40,527 nt of DNA from Frankiales bacterium (GCA_025464695.1 JAODNQ010000257.1:1-40527), one strand, 5' to 3'; shown: positions 25,097-32,474, numbered from the stretch's first letter. The notes: generated from the letters alone by a model not told the origin. A program made the numbers and translations.

Positions 25097-26035
25097 ATGC
25101 GCACCGTCGTCTCAGGCGTGGACAGCGAGCAGCAGTCGAGGCAGGTCCTGCGCAAGGCCCTGGCCGAGGCCCAGTCGGCCGGCCGCCCGCTCGAGGCGCT
25201 GCACGCGTGGTCGACACCGACGTGGGCCTCTGGAGCCGTCGGTCTCGACGACACGGAGGGGGTGCAGACCGGTCGGCAGGAAGCGCAGCAGCTGGCTGCC
25301 CACCTGCTCGCCGACGCCCTGCACACCCGGGTCGGCGAGCTGCCGGTCCGCGCGTCTGCCCGCGGCGCGTTCGGCGACGCCGGCGACCTGCTGGTGCGCG
25401 CGAGCTCCGAGGCCGGCCTGGTCGTCGTCGGCTCGCGCAGCCACGGCCCGCTGCTGAGCGCCGTCCTGGGGTCGGCCACCGCCCACGTCCTGCACTACGC
25501 CCCCTGCCCCGTGATGGTCGTGCCCCGCAGCGTCGCGCCCGGTCCCTACCGCCGCGTGGTGGTCGGCTACGACGACCAGGAGCACGCCGGCTCGGCGCTC
25601 CGCTGGGCCCTCGACGCCGCCCGCCGTCACCACTGCCCCCTCGTGGTCCTGCACGCGCTGCGCCTGACCCCCTCGCCGGTGCGGCTGTCCGCGCAGGTCA
25701 CCGACGCGCACCGCGAGGACGAGGTGCACACCTGGCTCGCCGCTCAGGTCACCCGGGCGTCGCGGCGGTTCACCGACGTGCCCGTGTCGCTCAGCGTGCG
25801 CGACGGCTCGCCGCTCGACGTCCTCCTCGGCGAGGCCGGGGCCGACGACCTGCTGGTCCTGGGCTCCCGTGCCCGGTCCGGCCTGGCGGAGGTGCTGCTC
25901 GGCGCGGTGGCCGTGCAGTGCGCAAAGCAGGCGACCGGCACGGTCGTCGTCGTGCGGGCGGGCCAGGAGCGCCTGGACGACCCGGCACCCGACGCGGGGC
26001 ACGTGGACCGGGACGACCAGCTGGTCCGCGGCTGA
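25097..26035 (+). CDS. Tandem universal stress protein
   Basis: 312 residues with two Usp domains (about 1-147 and 150-295). ATG start, preceded by GAGGAG. Domain 1 ends GSRSHGPLLSAVLGSATAHVLHYAPCPVMVVP, close to the ATP-binding G-x2-G-x9-G-S/T pattern but with Ser for one Gly. Domain 2 has GSRARSGLAEVLLGAVAVQCAKQATGTVVVV, where the final GS is GA and the first glycines are lost, so it probably does not bind ATP in the normal way. Domain 1 also departs at its start (MRTVVSGVDSEQQSRQVL instead of VVGVDGS). Tandem USPs are hallmark DosR-regulon genes in mycobacteria. Controlled by the box at 24981-24995. Exact function unknown. Confidence 0.92.
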   Translation: MRTVVSGVDSEQQSRQVLRKALAEAQSAGRPLEALHAWSTPTWASGAVGLDDTEGVQTGRQEAQQLAAHLLADALHTRVGELPVRASARGAFGDAGDLLVRASSEAGLVVVGSRSHGPLLSAVLGSATAHVLHYAPCPVMVVPRSVAPGPYRRVVVGYDDQEHAGSALRWALDAARRHHCPLVVLHALRLTPSPVRLSAQVTDAHREDEVHTWLAAQVTRASRRFTDVPVSLSVRDGSPLDVLLGEAGADDLLVLGSRARSGLAEVLLGAVAVQCAKQATGTVVVVRAGQERLDDPAPDAGHVDRDDQLVRG

Positions 26036-26056
26036 GAGACGCACCCGTCGCCCCGG

Positions 26057-26099
26057 GTGACCTTCGACCCTGTCGGCCCTCGCCGCCACGGCCCAGCCT
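26057..26099 (+). promoter_or_regulatory. DevR-type box and -10 for the DoxX operon
   Basis: GTGACCTTCGACCCT (26057-26071), 22 bp, CAGCCT (26094-26099). It starts 22 bp after the USP stop. The leader to the ATG at 26134 is about 28 nt with GAGAAGG as ribosome binding site. Confidence 0.7.
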
Positions 26100-26133
26100 G
26101 AGAGCACCAGCACCTCCGAGAAGGGCCACGCAG

Positions 26134-26736
26134 ATGACCACAGCGATCCGGCACGACACCGCTCCCGGCCTGGGAGCGCTCCCCCTCGGCCGGCACACCT
26201 CGCCGGACGCTCCCGGGGCCCGGTCGGGCCTCGCCACCGTCGGCCTCGTGGGCCTCCGGCTGGCTCTCGGCTTCGAGTTCCTGTGGGCCTTCCTCGACAA
26301 GCTCTTCGGCTGGGGCTACGCCACCCCGAGCGACCGCGCCTGGATCCACGGCGGGTCGCCGACCTCCGGCTTCCTGTCCGGCGCCGGCGGTCCCTTGAAG
26401 GGCGTCTTCCACAGCCTGTCCGGCATCGCCGCCATGGACTGGCTGTTCATGGCCGGTCTGCTCGGCATCGGCGCGGCCCTGCTGCTCGGCGTCGCGCTGC
26501 GCCCCGCGGCGGCGTCCGGGGTGCTGCTGCTCACGCTGATGTGGTTCGCCACCTGGCCCTTCGCGAAGGTCGCCGACGGTGAGGCGACCCACTCGACCAA
26601 CCCCCTGGTCGACGACCACGTGGTCAGCGCCTTCGCCCTGGTCGTCGTCGCCCTGCTCGCCGGCCGCAGCGCCGGCTACCTCGGCCGCCGCTGGTCGGAG
26701 CTCTCGGTCGTGCGCGCGCAGCCGTGGCTCCGTTGA
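26134..26736 (+). CDS. DoxX/DoxD-like membrane protein
   Basis: 200 residues with four TM helices (about 32-50, 100-120, 125-145 and 165-183). The segment LRLALGFEFLWAFLDKLFGWGYATP is the typical opening of DoxX/TQO-type proteins, and SGFLSGAGGPLKGVFHSL plus NPLVDDHVVSAFALVVVALL complete the family pattern. Relatives include the large subunit of thiosulfate:quinone oxidoreductase, but many actinobacterial members have no proven enzyme activity, so a redox role at the membrane is only suggested. First gene of a coupled operon: its TGA at 26734 lies inside the next gene. The upstream DevR-type box indicates hypoxic or NO induction. Confidence 0.85.
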   Translation: MTTAIRHDTAPGLGALPLGRHTSPDAPGARSGLATVGLVGLRLALGFEFLWAFLDKLFGWGYATPSDRAWIHGGSPTSGFLSGAGGPLKGVFHSLSGIAAMDWLFMAGLLGIGAALLLGVALRPAAASGVLLLTLMWFATWPFAKVADGEATHSTNPLVDDHVVSAFALVVVALLAGRSAGYLGRRWSELSVVRAQPWLR

Positions 26737-27185
26737 GCACCGCCCCCGTCGCCGAGCGCCCGACGTCTCACGCGGACGACACGGCCCCGTGCCTGTGCAA
26801 CCTGCAGGCGCGGGACGTGATGAGCCGGGACGTCGTCACCCTCGGGCCGGACGCCACCGTCGAGCAGGCCCTCGCGGTGATGCGCGAGCTCGGTGTGCGC
26901 CACCTGCCCGTCGTCCTGGACGGCCGCTTCGCCGGCCTCATCGACGACCGGCTCGTCGCCCTCGCCCAGCTCGCGGACGGCGTGCCCGACCGGCGCCGGG
27001 TGGTCGCCCTCATGACGCACTACGTGCCGCAGGTGGCCCCCGACGCCGCCCTGTCCCGGGTCGCCCGCCTGGTCGGTGACAGTGGCTGCGACGCCGTGGT
27101 CGTGATGGACGACGGCGGCCTCGTCGGCCTGGTCACCGCCACCGACCTCGTGGCCGCCGTCGCGGGCCGGACGTGGTCCACGTGA
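26724..27185 (+). CDS. CBS domain protein (second copy)
   Basis: 153 residues from GTG 26724, overlapping the DoxX gene by 13 bp; TTG 26733, overlapping its stop, is an alternative start. Two CBS motifs: ARDVMSRDVVTLGPDATVEQALAVMRELGVRHLPVVLDGRFAGLI and VVALMTHYVPQVAPDAALSRVARLVGDSGCDAVVVMDDGGLVGLVTATDLV. The Cys-rich CLCNLQ before the first motif is unusual. As a Bateman pair it should sense an adenine nucleotide. Its gene is sandwiched between DoxX and a small TM protein, all transcribed from the promoter at 26057-26099. It ends with a GTGA overlap with the next gene. Confidence 0.88.
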   Translation: MAPLSTAPVAERPTSHADDTAPCLCNLQARDVMSRDVVTLGPDATVEQALAVMRELGVRHLPVVLDGRFAGLIDDRLVALAQLADGVPDRRRVVALMTHYVPQVAPDAALSRVARLVGDSGCDAVVVMDDGGLVGLVTATDLVAAVAGRTWST

Positions 27186-27415
27186 GGCCGCGTCCCTTCC
27201 CGCCGACCCGCCGGGCCCTGGTCGACCCGGGGACGGTGGTGGCCGGGGCCGTCGCCACCGCCGCGGTGGGCTACGGCATCGCCCTGTGGCTCGCCCGCGT
27301 CGGCACCTGGGCCGAGCGCGTCGAGGAGGAGCAGTACTGCGGCCCGCCCGCACCGGCACAGCGCCGGCGCCCGGGCGCTGCCCGCCCCCTGCACCGCTCG
27401 GGAGCCCCCTCGTGA
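27182..27415 (+). CDS. Small single-TM protein
   Basis: 77 residues from GTG 27182, the GTGA overlap with the CBS gene. One TM helix at about 17-36 (GTVVAGAVATAAVGYGIALWLA), with an Arg/Pro-rich N-terminus (RPRPFPPTRR) inside and a charged segment (ARVGTWAERVEEEQY) then a low-complexity basic tail. I recognise no family. Its GTGA overlaps at both ends fix it firmly in the DoxX-CBS-nitroreductase operon and support it as a real gene despite its size. Confidence 0.65.
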   Translation: MRPRPFPPTRRALVDPGTVVAGAVATAAVGYGIALWLARVGTWAERVEEEQYCGPPAPAQRRRPGAARPLHRSGAPS

Positions 27416-28407
27416 CGCTGCTCGAGACGGGCACGGACACGCCGCTGCGGCAGCAGCTGGCCCGCCTCGCTGCGGCGGCCGGGCGCGCGCCGAGCAAGCA
27501 CAACACCCAGCCCTGGCGCTTCGTGGTCCGGAGCGACGCGCTCGAGGTCTGGCCCGACCCGGCGCGCCTGCTGCCCGAGACCGACCCGCACCGGCGCGAG
27601 CTGGTGCTGTCCTGCGGCGCCGCTGCCCAGACCGCCCTGGTCCTGGCCCGGGCGGACGGCCTCGACGTGCGCGTCTCGGCGCTGCCGGACGGGACGGCGG
27701 GGCCGGTCGCCCGGCTGTCGGTCCTCGGAACGCTCCAGGCGCAGCCCCACGACACCGAGCTCGCCGCGGCGGTCGGGCGACGTCACACCGACCGCGGACC
27801 GCTCGACGCCGCGCGCCTGCCCGCTGCGACCCCCTTCCTGCTCCAGCAGGCCGCCGCCGACCACGGCGCAGAGCTGCGGCTCGTCAGTGCGCCGGGAGAG
27901 GTCGCGTCGGTCGCCCGGCTGCTGCTCGAGGCGGACCACCGGCTCGCGCTGCGCCGCTCGCCCCGCGAGGAGGTGCGCGCGTGGTCGCGGCCGGCCGGGT
28001 CGGAGCAGGCCGACGGCGTCGCGGCGTCCGCGACCCGGGGCGCCCGCGCGTCGTACGAGGCCGCGTTCGTGCAGCGCGACTTCTCCCTCCCGGGCTCGGT
28101 GCCGCTCCACGACCGCAGCGGGCCGGACCGGCCCCTGCTCGCCGTGCTGACCACTGCCCGTGACCGCCCTTCCGACCGGGTCGACGCCGGGCGCGCGGTG
28201 GCGCAGCTGCTCCTCGAGCTCACGCTCGCGGGCGGCGCCGCCAGCTTCCTCGACCAGGTGGTGGAGGACGACGTCGGACGCTCCGCCCTGCGCGAGGCCC
28301 TCGGCGGCAGCGGCTGGCCGCAGCTGGTCCTGCGCGTCGGGGTCGGCGGACACGTCCCCGCCTCGCGACGGCGTCCCGCCGACGACGTCGTCGTGCAGGG
28401 CCGCTGA
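27412..28407 (+). CDS. Acg-like nitroreductase family protein
   Basis: 331 residues from GTG 27412, overlapping the previous stop. AAGRAPSKHNTQPWRFVV and the DPHRRELVLSCGAAAQTALVLARA block match the Acg (Rv2032) family of large, duplicated-fold nitroreductase-like proteins; VGRRHTDRGPLD and the C-terminal LAGGAASFLDQVV/RVGVGGHVP segments agree. In M. tuberculosis Acg is a DosR-regulon protein that binds FMN but may lack reductase activity and sequester the flavin. Last gene of the DoxX operon; the kinase gene devS follows after about 80-120 bp. A second member, from a different operon, is at 31491-32474 with which it shares the APSxHNTQPW motif. Confidence 0.88.
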   Translation: MTLLETGTDTPLRQQLARLAAAAGRAPSKHNTQPWRFVVRSDALEVWPDPARLLPETDPHRRELVLSCGAAAQTALVLARADGLDVRVSALPDGTAGPVARLSVLGTLQAQPHDTELAAAVGRRHTDRGPLDAARLPAATPFLLQQAAADHGAELRLVSAPGEVASVARLLLEADHRLALRRSPREEVRAWSRPAGSEQADGVAASATRGARASYEAAFVQRDFSLPGSVPLHDRSGPDRPLLAVLTTARDRPSDRVDAGRAVAQLLLELTLAGGAASFLDQVVEDDVGRSALREALGGSGWPQLVLRVGVGGHVPASRRRPADDVVVQGR

Positions 28408-28439
28408 GCGCAGCACGCCCCTGCCGGCCCCGCGTCTGC

Positions 28440-28445
28440 GACAGT
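28440..28445 (+). promoter_or_regulatory. Possible -10 element for the devS transcript
   Basis: GACAGT fits the nAnnnT pattern and lies 43 bases before the GTG of the short leader frame. No DevR-type box occurs at the expected 22-23 bp upstream, so devS is probably expressed constitutively or by read-through from the nitroreductase operon. Confidence 0.3.
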
Positions 28446-28487
28446 GGAGGCGCACCCGGCCCCCGGTCGGGGCTCTGGAGGCGGCAC

Positions 28488-28529
28488 GTGATCTCGCACC
28501 TCCCCCCGACGACGCTCTCCCGCTCGTGA
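28488..28529 (+). CDS. Possible 13-residue leader peptide of devS
   Basis: GTG with the best ribosome binding site in the region (GGAGG, seven bases upstream) opens a 13-codon frame (VISHLPPTTLSRS) whose TGA overlaps the GTG at 28526 that starts the kinase frame (GTGA). The kinase frame has no ATG or GTG near this binding site. Either the short frame couples translation into devS, or a sequence error joins the two frames. Confidence 0.35.
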   Translation: MISHLPPTTLSRS

Positions 28530-30064
28530 CCCGGCTGCTCGACGCCGTCCGCGCGGTCGGCTCGGACCTGGAGCTCCCGGTCGTGCTGCGGCACCTCGTC
28601 GAGGCGGCCGTGGAGCTGGTGCAGGCCCGGTACGGCGCCCTCGGGGTCGTCAACGCCTCGGGCGAGGGCCTGTCGGAGTTCATCACGGTCGGGATGGACG
28701 AGGCCACGGTCGCCCGCGTGGGGCGGCCGCCCACCGGGCTGGGCGTGCTCGGCGAGCTCCTGGTCGTGCCCGAGCCCCTGCGACTCACCGACCTCGCGCA
28801 GCACGTCAGCTCCGTCGGCTTCCCCGCGGGCCACCCGCCGATGCGGACCTTCCTCGGCGTCCCCGTCCGCGTGGGCGACGTCGTGTTCGGCAACCTCTAC
28901 CTGACCGACAAGCGCGGCGGCCAGGAGTTCACGGACGCCGACGAGGAGGTGCTCGTGACGCTCGCCCTGGCCGCCGGCGTCGCCGTGCGCAACGCCCGGC
29001 TGTACGAGCAGGCCCGCCGAGGGAGCGCCTGGCGCGAGGCCGGACGGAGCATCTCGACGGCGCTGCTGTCCGGCGCGGACCGCGAGGACGTCGTCGCCCT
29101 GCTCGTGGACACGTCGATGCGGGTGCTCGACGCCGACAGCGTCTTCATGGGCCTGCGGGAGGGCGAGGACCTGCACCTGGCGGCGTCCGCGGGAGCGACG
29201 GGTCCCGGCGCCGACGCCGCCCTGCTCGCCGACCTGCGCCCGGTCCTGCTGTCCGGCCAGCCCTGCGCCGCCTCCAGCGGGGAGCTCAGCGGCTTCGCCG
29301 TCCCGCTCGGCGCCGAAGGAGCGGCCTGCCACGGCGTCCTCGCCGCCCTGTGGTCCACCCCGCCGCACCCGCTGCTGGTGCACGACCTGCAGGGCTTCGC
29401 GGCGCAGGCCGCCGTGGCCCTGGAGCTGGCCGACCGGCGCGACGCCGCCGAGCAGGGCGCGCTGGTCGCCGACCGCGACCGGATCGGGCGCGACCTGCAC
29501 GACCTCGTCATCCAGCGGCTGTTCGCCACCGGCATGCGCCTGCAGAGCGTCCTCCGGCTCGTCCCCACCAACCCGGCCGAAGCCGTGCGCCGGGTCGACC
29601 TCGCCGTCGACGACCTGGACGCCACCATCCGCGAGCTCCGGTCCACGATCCACGGGCTGCAGGCACCGCTGGACGGCCGGCCCTCCCTGCGCGCCCGGCT
29701 GCTCGAGGCCGTCGACGCCGGCACCGTCCACCTGGGCTTCGCGCCGTCGCTGCGGCTGGACGGTCTGCTCGACACCCTCGTGCCGGAGGAGACGGCCGAG
29801 CACGTGCTGGCCACCGTCCGCGAGGCCCTGTCGAACGCGGCGCGCCACGCCTCGGCGTCGACCGTCGTGGTCAGCGTGGCGCTGCGCGGCGGGGTCGTGC
29901 AGGTCGTCGTCGAGGACGACGGCGTGGGCGTCGACCCGTCCGCGGGCAGCAGCGGGCTGCGCAACCTCGCCAGCCGCGCCCTCGAGCTGGGCGGCGAGCT
30001 GGTGCTGGACGCCGGACCGCTGGACGGTGCCCGGCTGACCTGGCGCGTGCCGGTCCAGGCGTAG
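28526..30064 (+). CDS. devS: DevS/DosT-like heme GAF sensor histidine kinase
   Basis: 512 residues from GTG 28526; the true N-terminus could be a little longer if the leader frame is joined. Domains: GAF-A about 25-155, GAF-B about 165-310, HisKA_3 (phospho-His H325 in RDLHDLVIQRLFATGMRLQ), then HATPase_c with N-box REALSNAARHA, DDGVGVD and SGLRNLASRA. GAF-A carries GHPPMRTFLGVPVRV...NLYLTDK: H103 and Y125, exactly 22 residues apart, match the heme-ligating His149 and distal Tyr171 of mycobacterial DosS. It should therefore bind heme and respond to O2, NO or CO, autophosphorylate and pass phosphate to DevR, encoded convergently 102 bp away. No TM segment, so cytoplasmic. No DevR-type box precedes it. 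Confidence 0.93.
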   Translation: MTRLLDAVRAVGSDLELPVVLRHLVEAAVELVQARYGALGVVNASGEGLSEFITVGMDEATVARVGRPPTGLGVLGELLVVPEPLRLTDLAQHVSSVGFPAGHPPMRTFLGVPVRVGDVVFGNLYLTDKRGGQEFTDADEEVLVTLALAAGVAVRNARLYEQARRGSAWREAGRSISTALLSGADREDVVALLVDTSMRVLDADSVFMGLREGEDLHLAASAGATGPGADAALLADLRPVLLSGQPCAASSGELSGFAVPLGAEGAACHGVLAALWSTPPHPLLVHDLQGFAAQAAVALELADRRDAAEQGALVADRDRIGRDLHDLVIQRLFATGMRLQSVLRLVPTNPAEAVRRVDLAVDDLDATIRELRSTIHGLQAPLDGRPSLRARLLEAVDAGTVHLGFAPSLRLDGLLDTLVPEETAEHVLATVREALSNAARHASASTVVVSVALRGGVVQVVVEDDGVGVDPSAGSSGLRNLASRALELGGELVLDAGPLDGARLTWRVPVQA

Positions 30065-30065
30065 G

Positions 30066-30120
30066 CCCGTCCGGGCGCAGCGCGTGCCGTCAGCTGCCCG
30101 TCCAGGCGGAGCGCGTGCGG
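30066..30120. repeat. Imperfect 24-bp direct repeat after devS
   Basis: Copy 1 at 30066-30089 and copy 2 at 30097-30120 (both begin CCCGTCC, contain AGCGCGTGC, 31-bp period) differ at three of 24 positions. Related sequence (CGCGTGCCGGTCCAGGCGTAG) forms the 3' end of devS, so the gap between convergent devS and devR may have arisen by partial duplication of the gene end. A short GGACCG-AG-CGGTCC hairpin follows at 30151-30164. Confidence 0.5.
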
Positions 30121-30166
30121 GCACGGCGCGGCCGGTCGGCAGCCCGTGCAGGACCGAGCGGTCCGC

Positions 30167-30814
30167 TCAGCCGGCCGGGTGGCGCAGCTCCGTCGCGAGC
30201 ACCGCGACCTGGGTGCGCCGCTGCAGCCCCAGCTTCGCGAGGACGTTGCTGACGTAGTTCTTGACCGTCTTCTCGGCGAGGAACATGGCGACGCCGATCT
30301 CGCGGTTCGTCAGGCCCTCGCCGATGTGGACCAGGACCTTGCGCTCCTGCTCCGACAGCTGCGCCAGCACGTCGGGCGCGCTCGGTCGGCGCAGCCGCTC
30401 CACGACGCGCGCCGTGGCCGCCGGGTCGAGCAGCGACCGGCCCGCCGCCACCGCGCGGACCGCCCCGACCAGGTCGCCGCCCCGGATGTCCTTGAGCACG
30501 TAGCCGGACGCGCCGGCGAGCACGGCGTCCAGGAGCGCCTGGTCGTCGGCGAAGGAGGTGAGCATCAGGCAGGCGAGGTCGGGCTGCAGCACACGCAGCT
30601 CGCGGCACAGCTCGACGCCGTTGCCGTCGGGCAGCCGGACGTCGAGCACCGCCACCTGGGGCGCCAGCAGCGGGATCCGCACCAGCGCCTCGGCGACCGA
30701 GCCCGCGTCGCCCACGACGGAGAGGTCGTCCTCGGCGTCGAGCAGCTCGGCGACGCCGCGCCGGACGACCTCGTGGTCGTCCACGAGGAACACCGTCGTC
30801 GCCGCGTCGTCCAC
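30167..30814 (-). CDS. devR: DevR/DosR-like NarL-family response regulator
   Basis: 215 residues from GTG 30814. Receiver: acidic pair D12-D13 in [12 protein letters not shown], phospho-acceptor D58 in [22 protein letters not shown], and K in GYVLKDI. The C-terminal LuxR HTH is [53 protein letters not shown]. Long stretches ([33 protein letters not shown], the LAKLG..RRTQ tail) agree with M. tuberculosis DosR, so I call it an orthologue. Phosphorylated by DevS, it should bind the 15-bp boxes listed in this window. GTG 30814 is preferred over the frame's upstream start because a -10 (CAGGCT) ends six bases before it, making a leaderless, autoregulated transcript. Confidence 0.95.
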   Translation of the reverse strand: MDDAATTVFLVDDHEVVRRGVAELLDAEDDLSVVGDAGSVAEALVRIPLLAPQVAVLDVRLPDGNGVELCRELRVLQPDLACLMLTSFADDQALLDAVLAGASGYVLKDIRGGDLVGAVRAVAAGRSLLDPAATARVVERLRRPSAPDVLAQLSEQERKVLVHIGEGLTNREIGVAMFLAEKTVKNYVSNVLAKLGLQRRTQVAVLATELRHPAG

Positions 30815-30820
30815 GCGCAC

Positions 30821-30863
30821 AGCCTGCCACCCCGGGTGGACGCCGACCCGGGCCGAACGTCCC
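30821..30863 (-). promoter_or_regulatory. DevR-type box and leaderless -10 of devR (autoregulation)
   Basis: Minus strand: GGGACGTTCGGCCCG (30863-30849), 22 bp, CAGGCT (30826-30821), then six bases to GTG 30814. It matches the consensus at 13 of 15 positions. Position and spacing imply DevR activates its own gene. Confidence 0.65.
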
Positions 30864-30874
30864 GACTCCTCCAC

Positions 30875-30917
30875 GGGACCTCCGACCCTGCCCAGGGCGG
30901 CTCCCCGTGCCTAGCGT
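30875..30917 (+). promoter_or_regulatory. DevR-type box and -10 for the USP-nitroreductase operon
   Basis: GGGACCTCCGACCCT (30875-30889), 22 bp, TAGCGT (30912-30917). It is the exact consensus and lies eleven bases from the divergent devR box, so regulator and target can be activated from one complex. Confidence 0.8.
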
Positions 30918-30987
30918 CGTCGGGGCAGGGCGACCGGGACCACCCCCCGGGAGGTCCGCGCCTGCACCCCACCTCCCGGAGGACCAC

Positions 30988-31494
30988 GTGACCAGCACCG
31001 AGCCCAGCACCACGTCGTCCAGCACGTCGTCGTCCAGCAGCCCGTCCCCGCGCATCGTCGTCGGCGTCGACGGGTCGGACGGCTCGGCGTCCGCCCTCGC
31101 CTGGGCGCTGCAGCAGGCGCAGGTGACCGGCGCCGCCGTGACCGCCGTCGCCAGCTGGCAGACGCCCGCCATGAACGGCATGGCCGGGTTCGGGTCGTAC
31201 GCCGACCTGTCCAGCTACGACCTGCGCGCCCCGACCACGGAGGTGCTGGAGAAGGCCGTCGCCGCCGCCACGGCCGACCTGCCGCTCGGCGTCACGGTGC
31301 CCACCACGACGGTGGTCGTGCAGGGGTACCCGGCCCGCGAGCTGCTGCGCGAGGCGGAGGGCGCGGACCTGCTGGTCGTCGGGTCCCGCGGCCACGGCGA
31401 GCTCAGCGGGATGCTGCTCGGCTCGGTCGGCCTGCACTGCGTCACGCACGCCACGTGCCCCGTGGTCGTCGTCCACCCTCGGCCCGCGTCATGA
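30988..31494 (+). CDS. Universal stress protein (single domain)
   Basis: 168 residues from GTG 30988 (GGAGG). A Ser/Thr-rich N-terminal tail (about 20 residues) precedes the Usp fold IVVGVDGSDGSASALAWALQQA, and the C-terminal VVGSRGHGELSGMLLGSVGLHCVTHATCPVVVV carries an intact ATP-binding G-x2-G-x9-G-S motif, unlike the tandem USP at 25097-26035. It probably binds ATP and signals energy status in the cytoplasm. First gene of a two-gene operon: its TGA overlaps the ATG of the nitroreductase gene (ATGA). Preceded by the strongest DevR-type promoter in the window and divergent from devR. Confidence 0.95.
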   Translation: MTSTEPSTTSSSTSSSSSPSPRIVVGVDGSDGSASALAWALQQAQVTGAAVTAVASWQTPAMNGMAGFGSYADLSSYDLRAPTTEVLEKAVAAATADLPLGVTVPTTTVVVQGYPARELLREAEGADLLVVGSRGHGELSGMLLGSVGLHCVTHATCPVVVVHPRPAS

Positions 31495-32474
31495 CCCCGG
31501 AGCAGCTGACCAGCGTGCTCGAGACGGCGGTGCGCGCGCCGTCGGTGCACAACACGCAGCCCTGGCTGTTCGAGCTGCGCGACGGAGCCCTGCACGTGCG
31601 GGTCGACCCCGCGAGGCGGCTCCCGGTGGAGGACCCGCTCGGCCGCGAGCTCCGCGTCAGCTGCGGGGCCGCCGTCGACCACGCCCGGCTCTCCGTGCGC
31701 GGGCTCGGCCTGGCGTGCGAGGTCGACTGGACCGTGCCCGACGGCGACCCCGACCACGTCGCGGTCCTCACCGTGACCGGGCCCAGCCCGACGACGGAGG
31801 AGGAGGCGCGGCTGCTCGAGGCCGTGCTGGTCCGCCGGACCGACCGCAGCGCCTTCGCCCCGGAGCCCGTGACCGACGCCGTCGTCGAGGAGCTGCTCGC
31901 CGCGGCGCTCGTCGACGGGGCCCACCTGACCGCCGAGCGCGACCACGACCGCGTGCTCGCTCTGGAGGGCGTCGTCGCCCGGGCCGACACGGCGCTGCGC
32001 AACGACCCTGACGTCCGCCGCGAGCTCGACGCCTGGGTCCGCTCCGCCGGCCACCCCGACGACGGCCTGCCGTCCGGCGCCCTCCCCGCGCACGGCCACG
32101 ACCGGGGGTCCTCCCTGGCGCTGCGCGACTTCGAGCCGGAGGACGGCGGCCCGCCCTCGGGAGCGGAGCCGCCTGTCGCCGAGCACCCGCTGGTCCTCGT
32201 GCTGAGCACCGACGGCGACTCGCTCGAGGACTGGGCCCGCGCCGGCGGAGCGCTCAGTCGCGTGCTGCTGACGGCGACGGCGGCCGGCCTGGTCGTCAAC
32301 CCGCAGACCCAGGTGCTCGAGGTGCCCGGTCTGCGCTGGCGCCTGGTCGAGGAGCTCGGCCTGGTCGGGCGCCCGCAGATGCTGCTGCGCGCCGGCTACC
32401 CCACCGGCCCGGGCTCCCCTCCCACCGGTCGCCGGCCGGTCAGCGAGGTGCTGCTCGACCCCGCACCGGTCTAG
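31491..32474 (+). CDS. Acg-like nitroreductase family protein (second copy)
   Basis: 327 residues from ATG 31491 inside the USP stop. MTPEQLTSVLETAVRAPSVHNTQPWLFEL is the Acg-family opening; DPLGRELRVSCGAAVDHARLSVRGLG, LVRRTDRSAF and GLVVNPQTQVLEVPGLRWRL match internal blocks of the family. It is a paralogue of the protein at 27412-28407, and the two have diverged widely outside the shared motifs, so this is not a recent duplication. Flavin binding is probable; reductase activity is not proven for the family. The mid-part (about 185-235) is Gly/Pro/Asp-rich and longer than usual. Co-transcription with the USP implies DevR control. Confidence 0.88.
   Translation: MTPEQLTSVLETAVRAPSVHNTQPWLFELRDGALHVRVDPARRLPVEDPLGRELRVSCGAAVDHARLSVRGLGLACEVDWTVPDGDPDHVAVLTVTGPSPTTEEEARLLEAVLVRRTDRSAFAPEPVTDAVVEELLAAALVDGAHLTAERDHDRVLALEGVVARADTALRNDPDVRRELDAWVRSAGHPDDGLPSGALPAHGHDRGSSLALRDFEPEDGGPPSGAEPPVAEHPLVLVLSTDGDSLEDWARAGGALSRVLLTATAAGLVVNPQTQVLEVPGLRWRLVEELGLVGRPQMLLRAGYPTGPGSPPTGRRPVSEVLLDPAPV

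Noticed and set aside
28403..28431. A DevR-type box for devS
   Set aside because: The best match (GCCCCTGCCGGCCCC) fits only about half the positions and its distance to GACAGT is far short of 22 bp.
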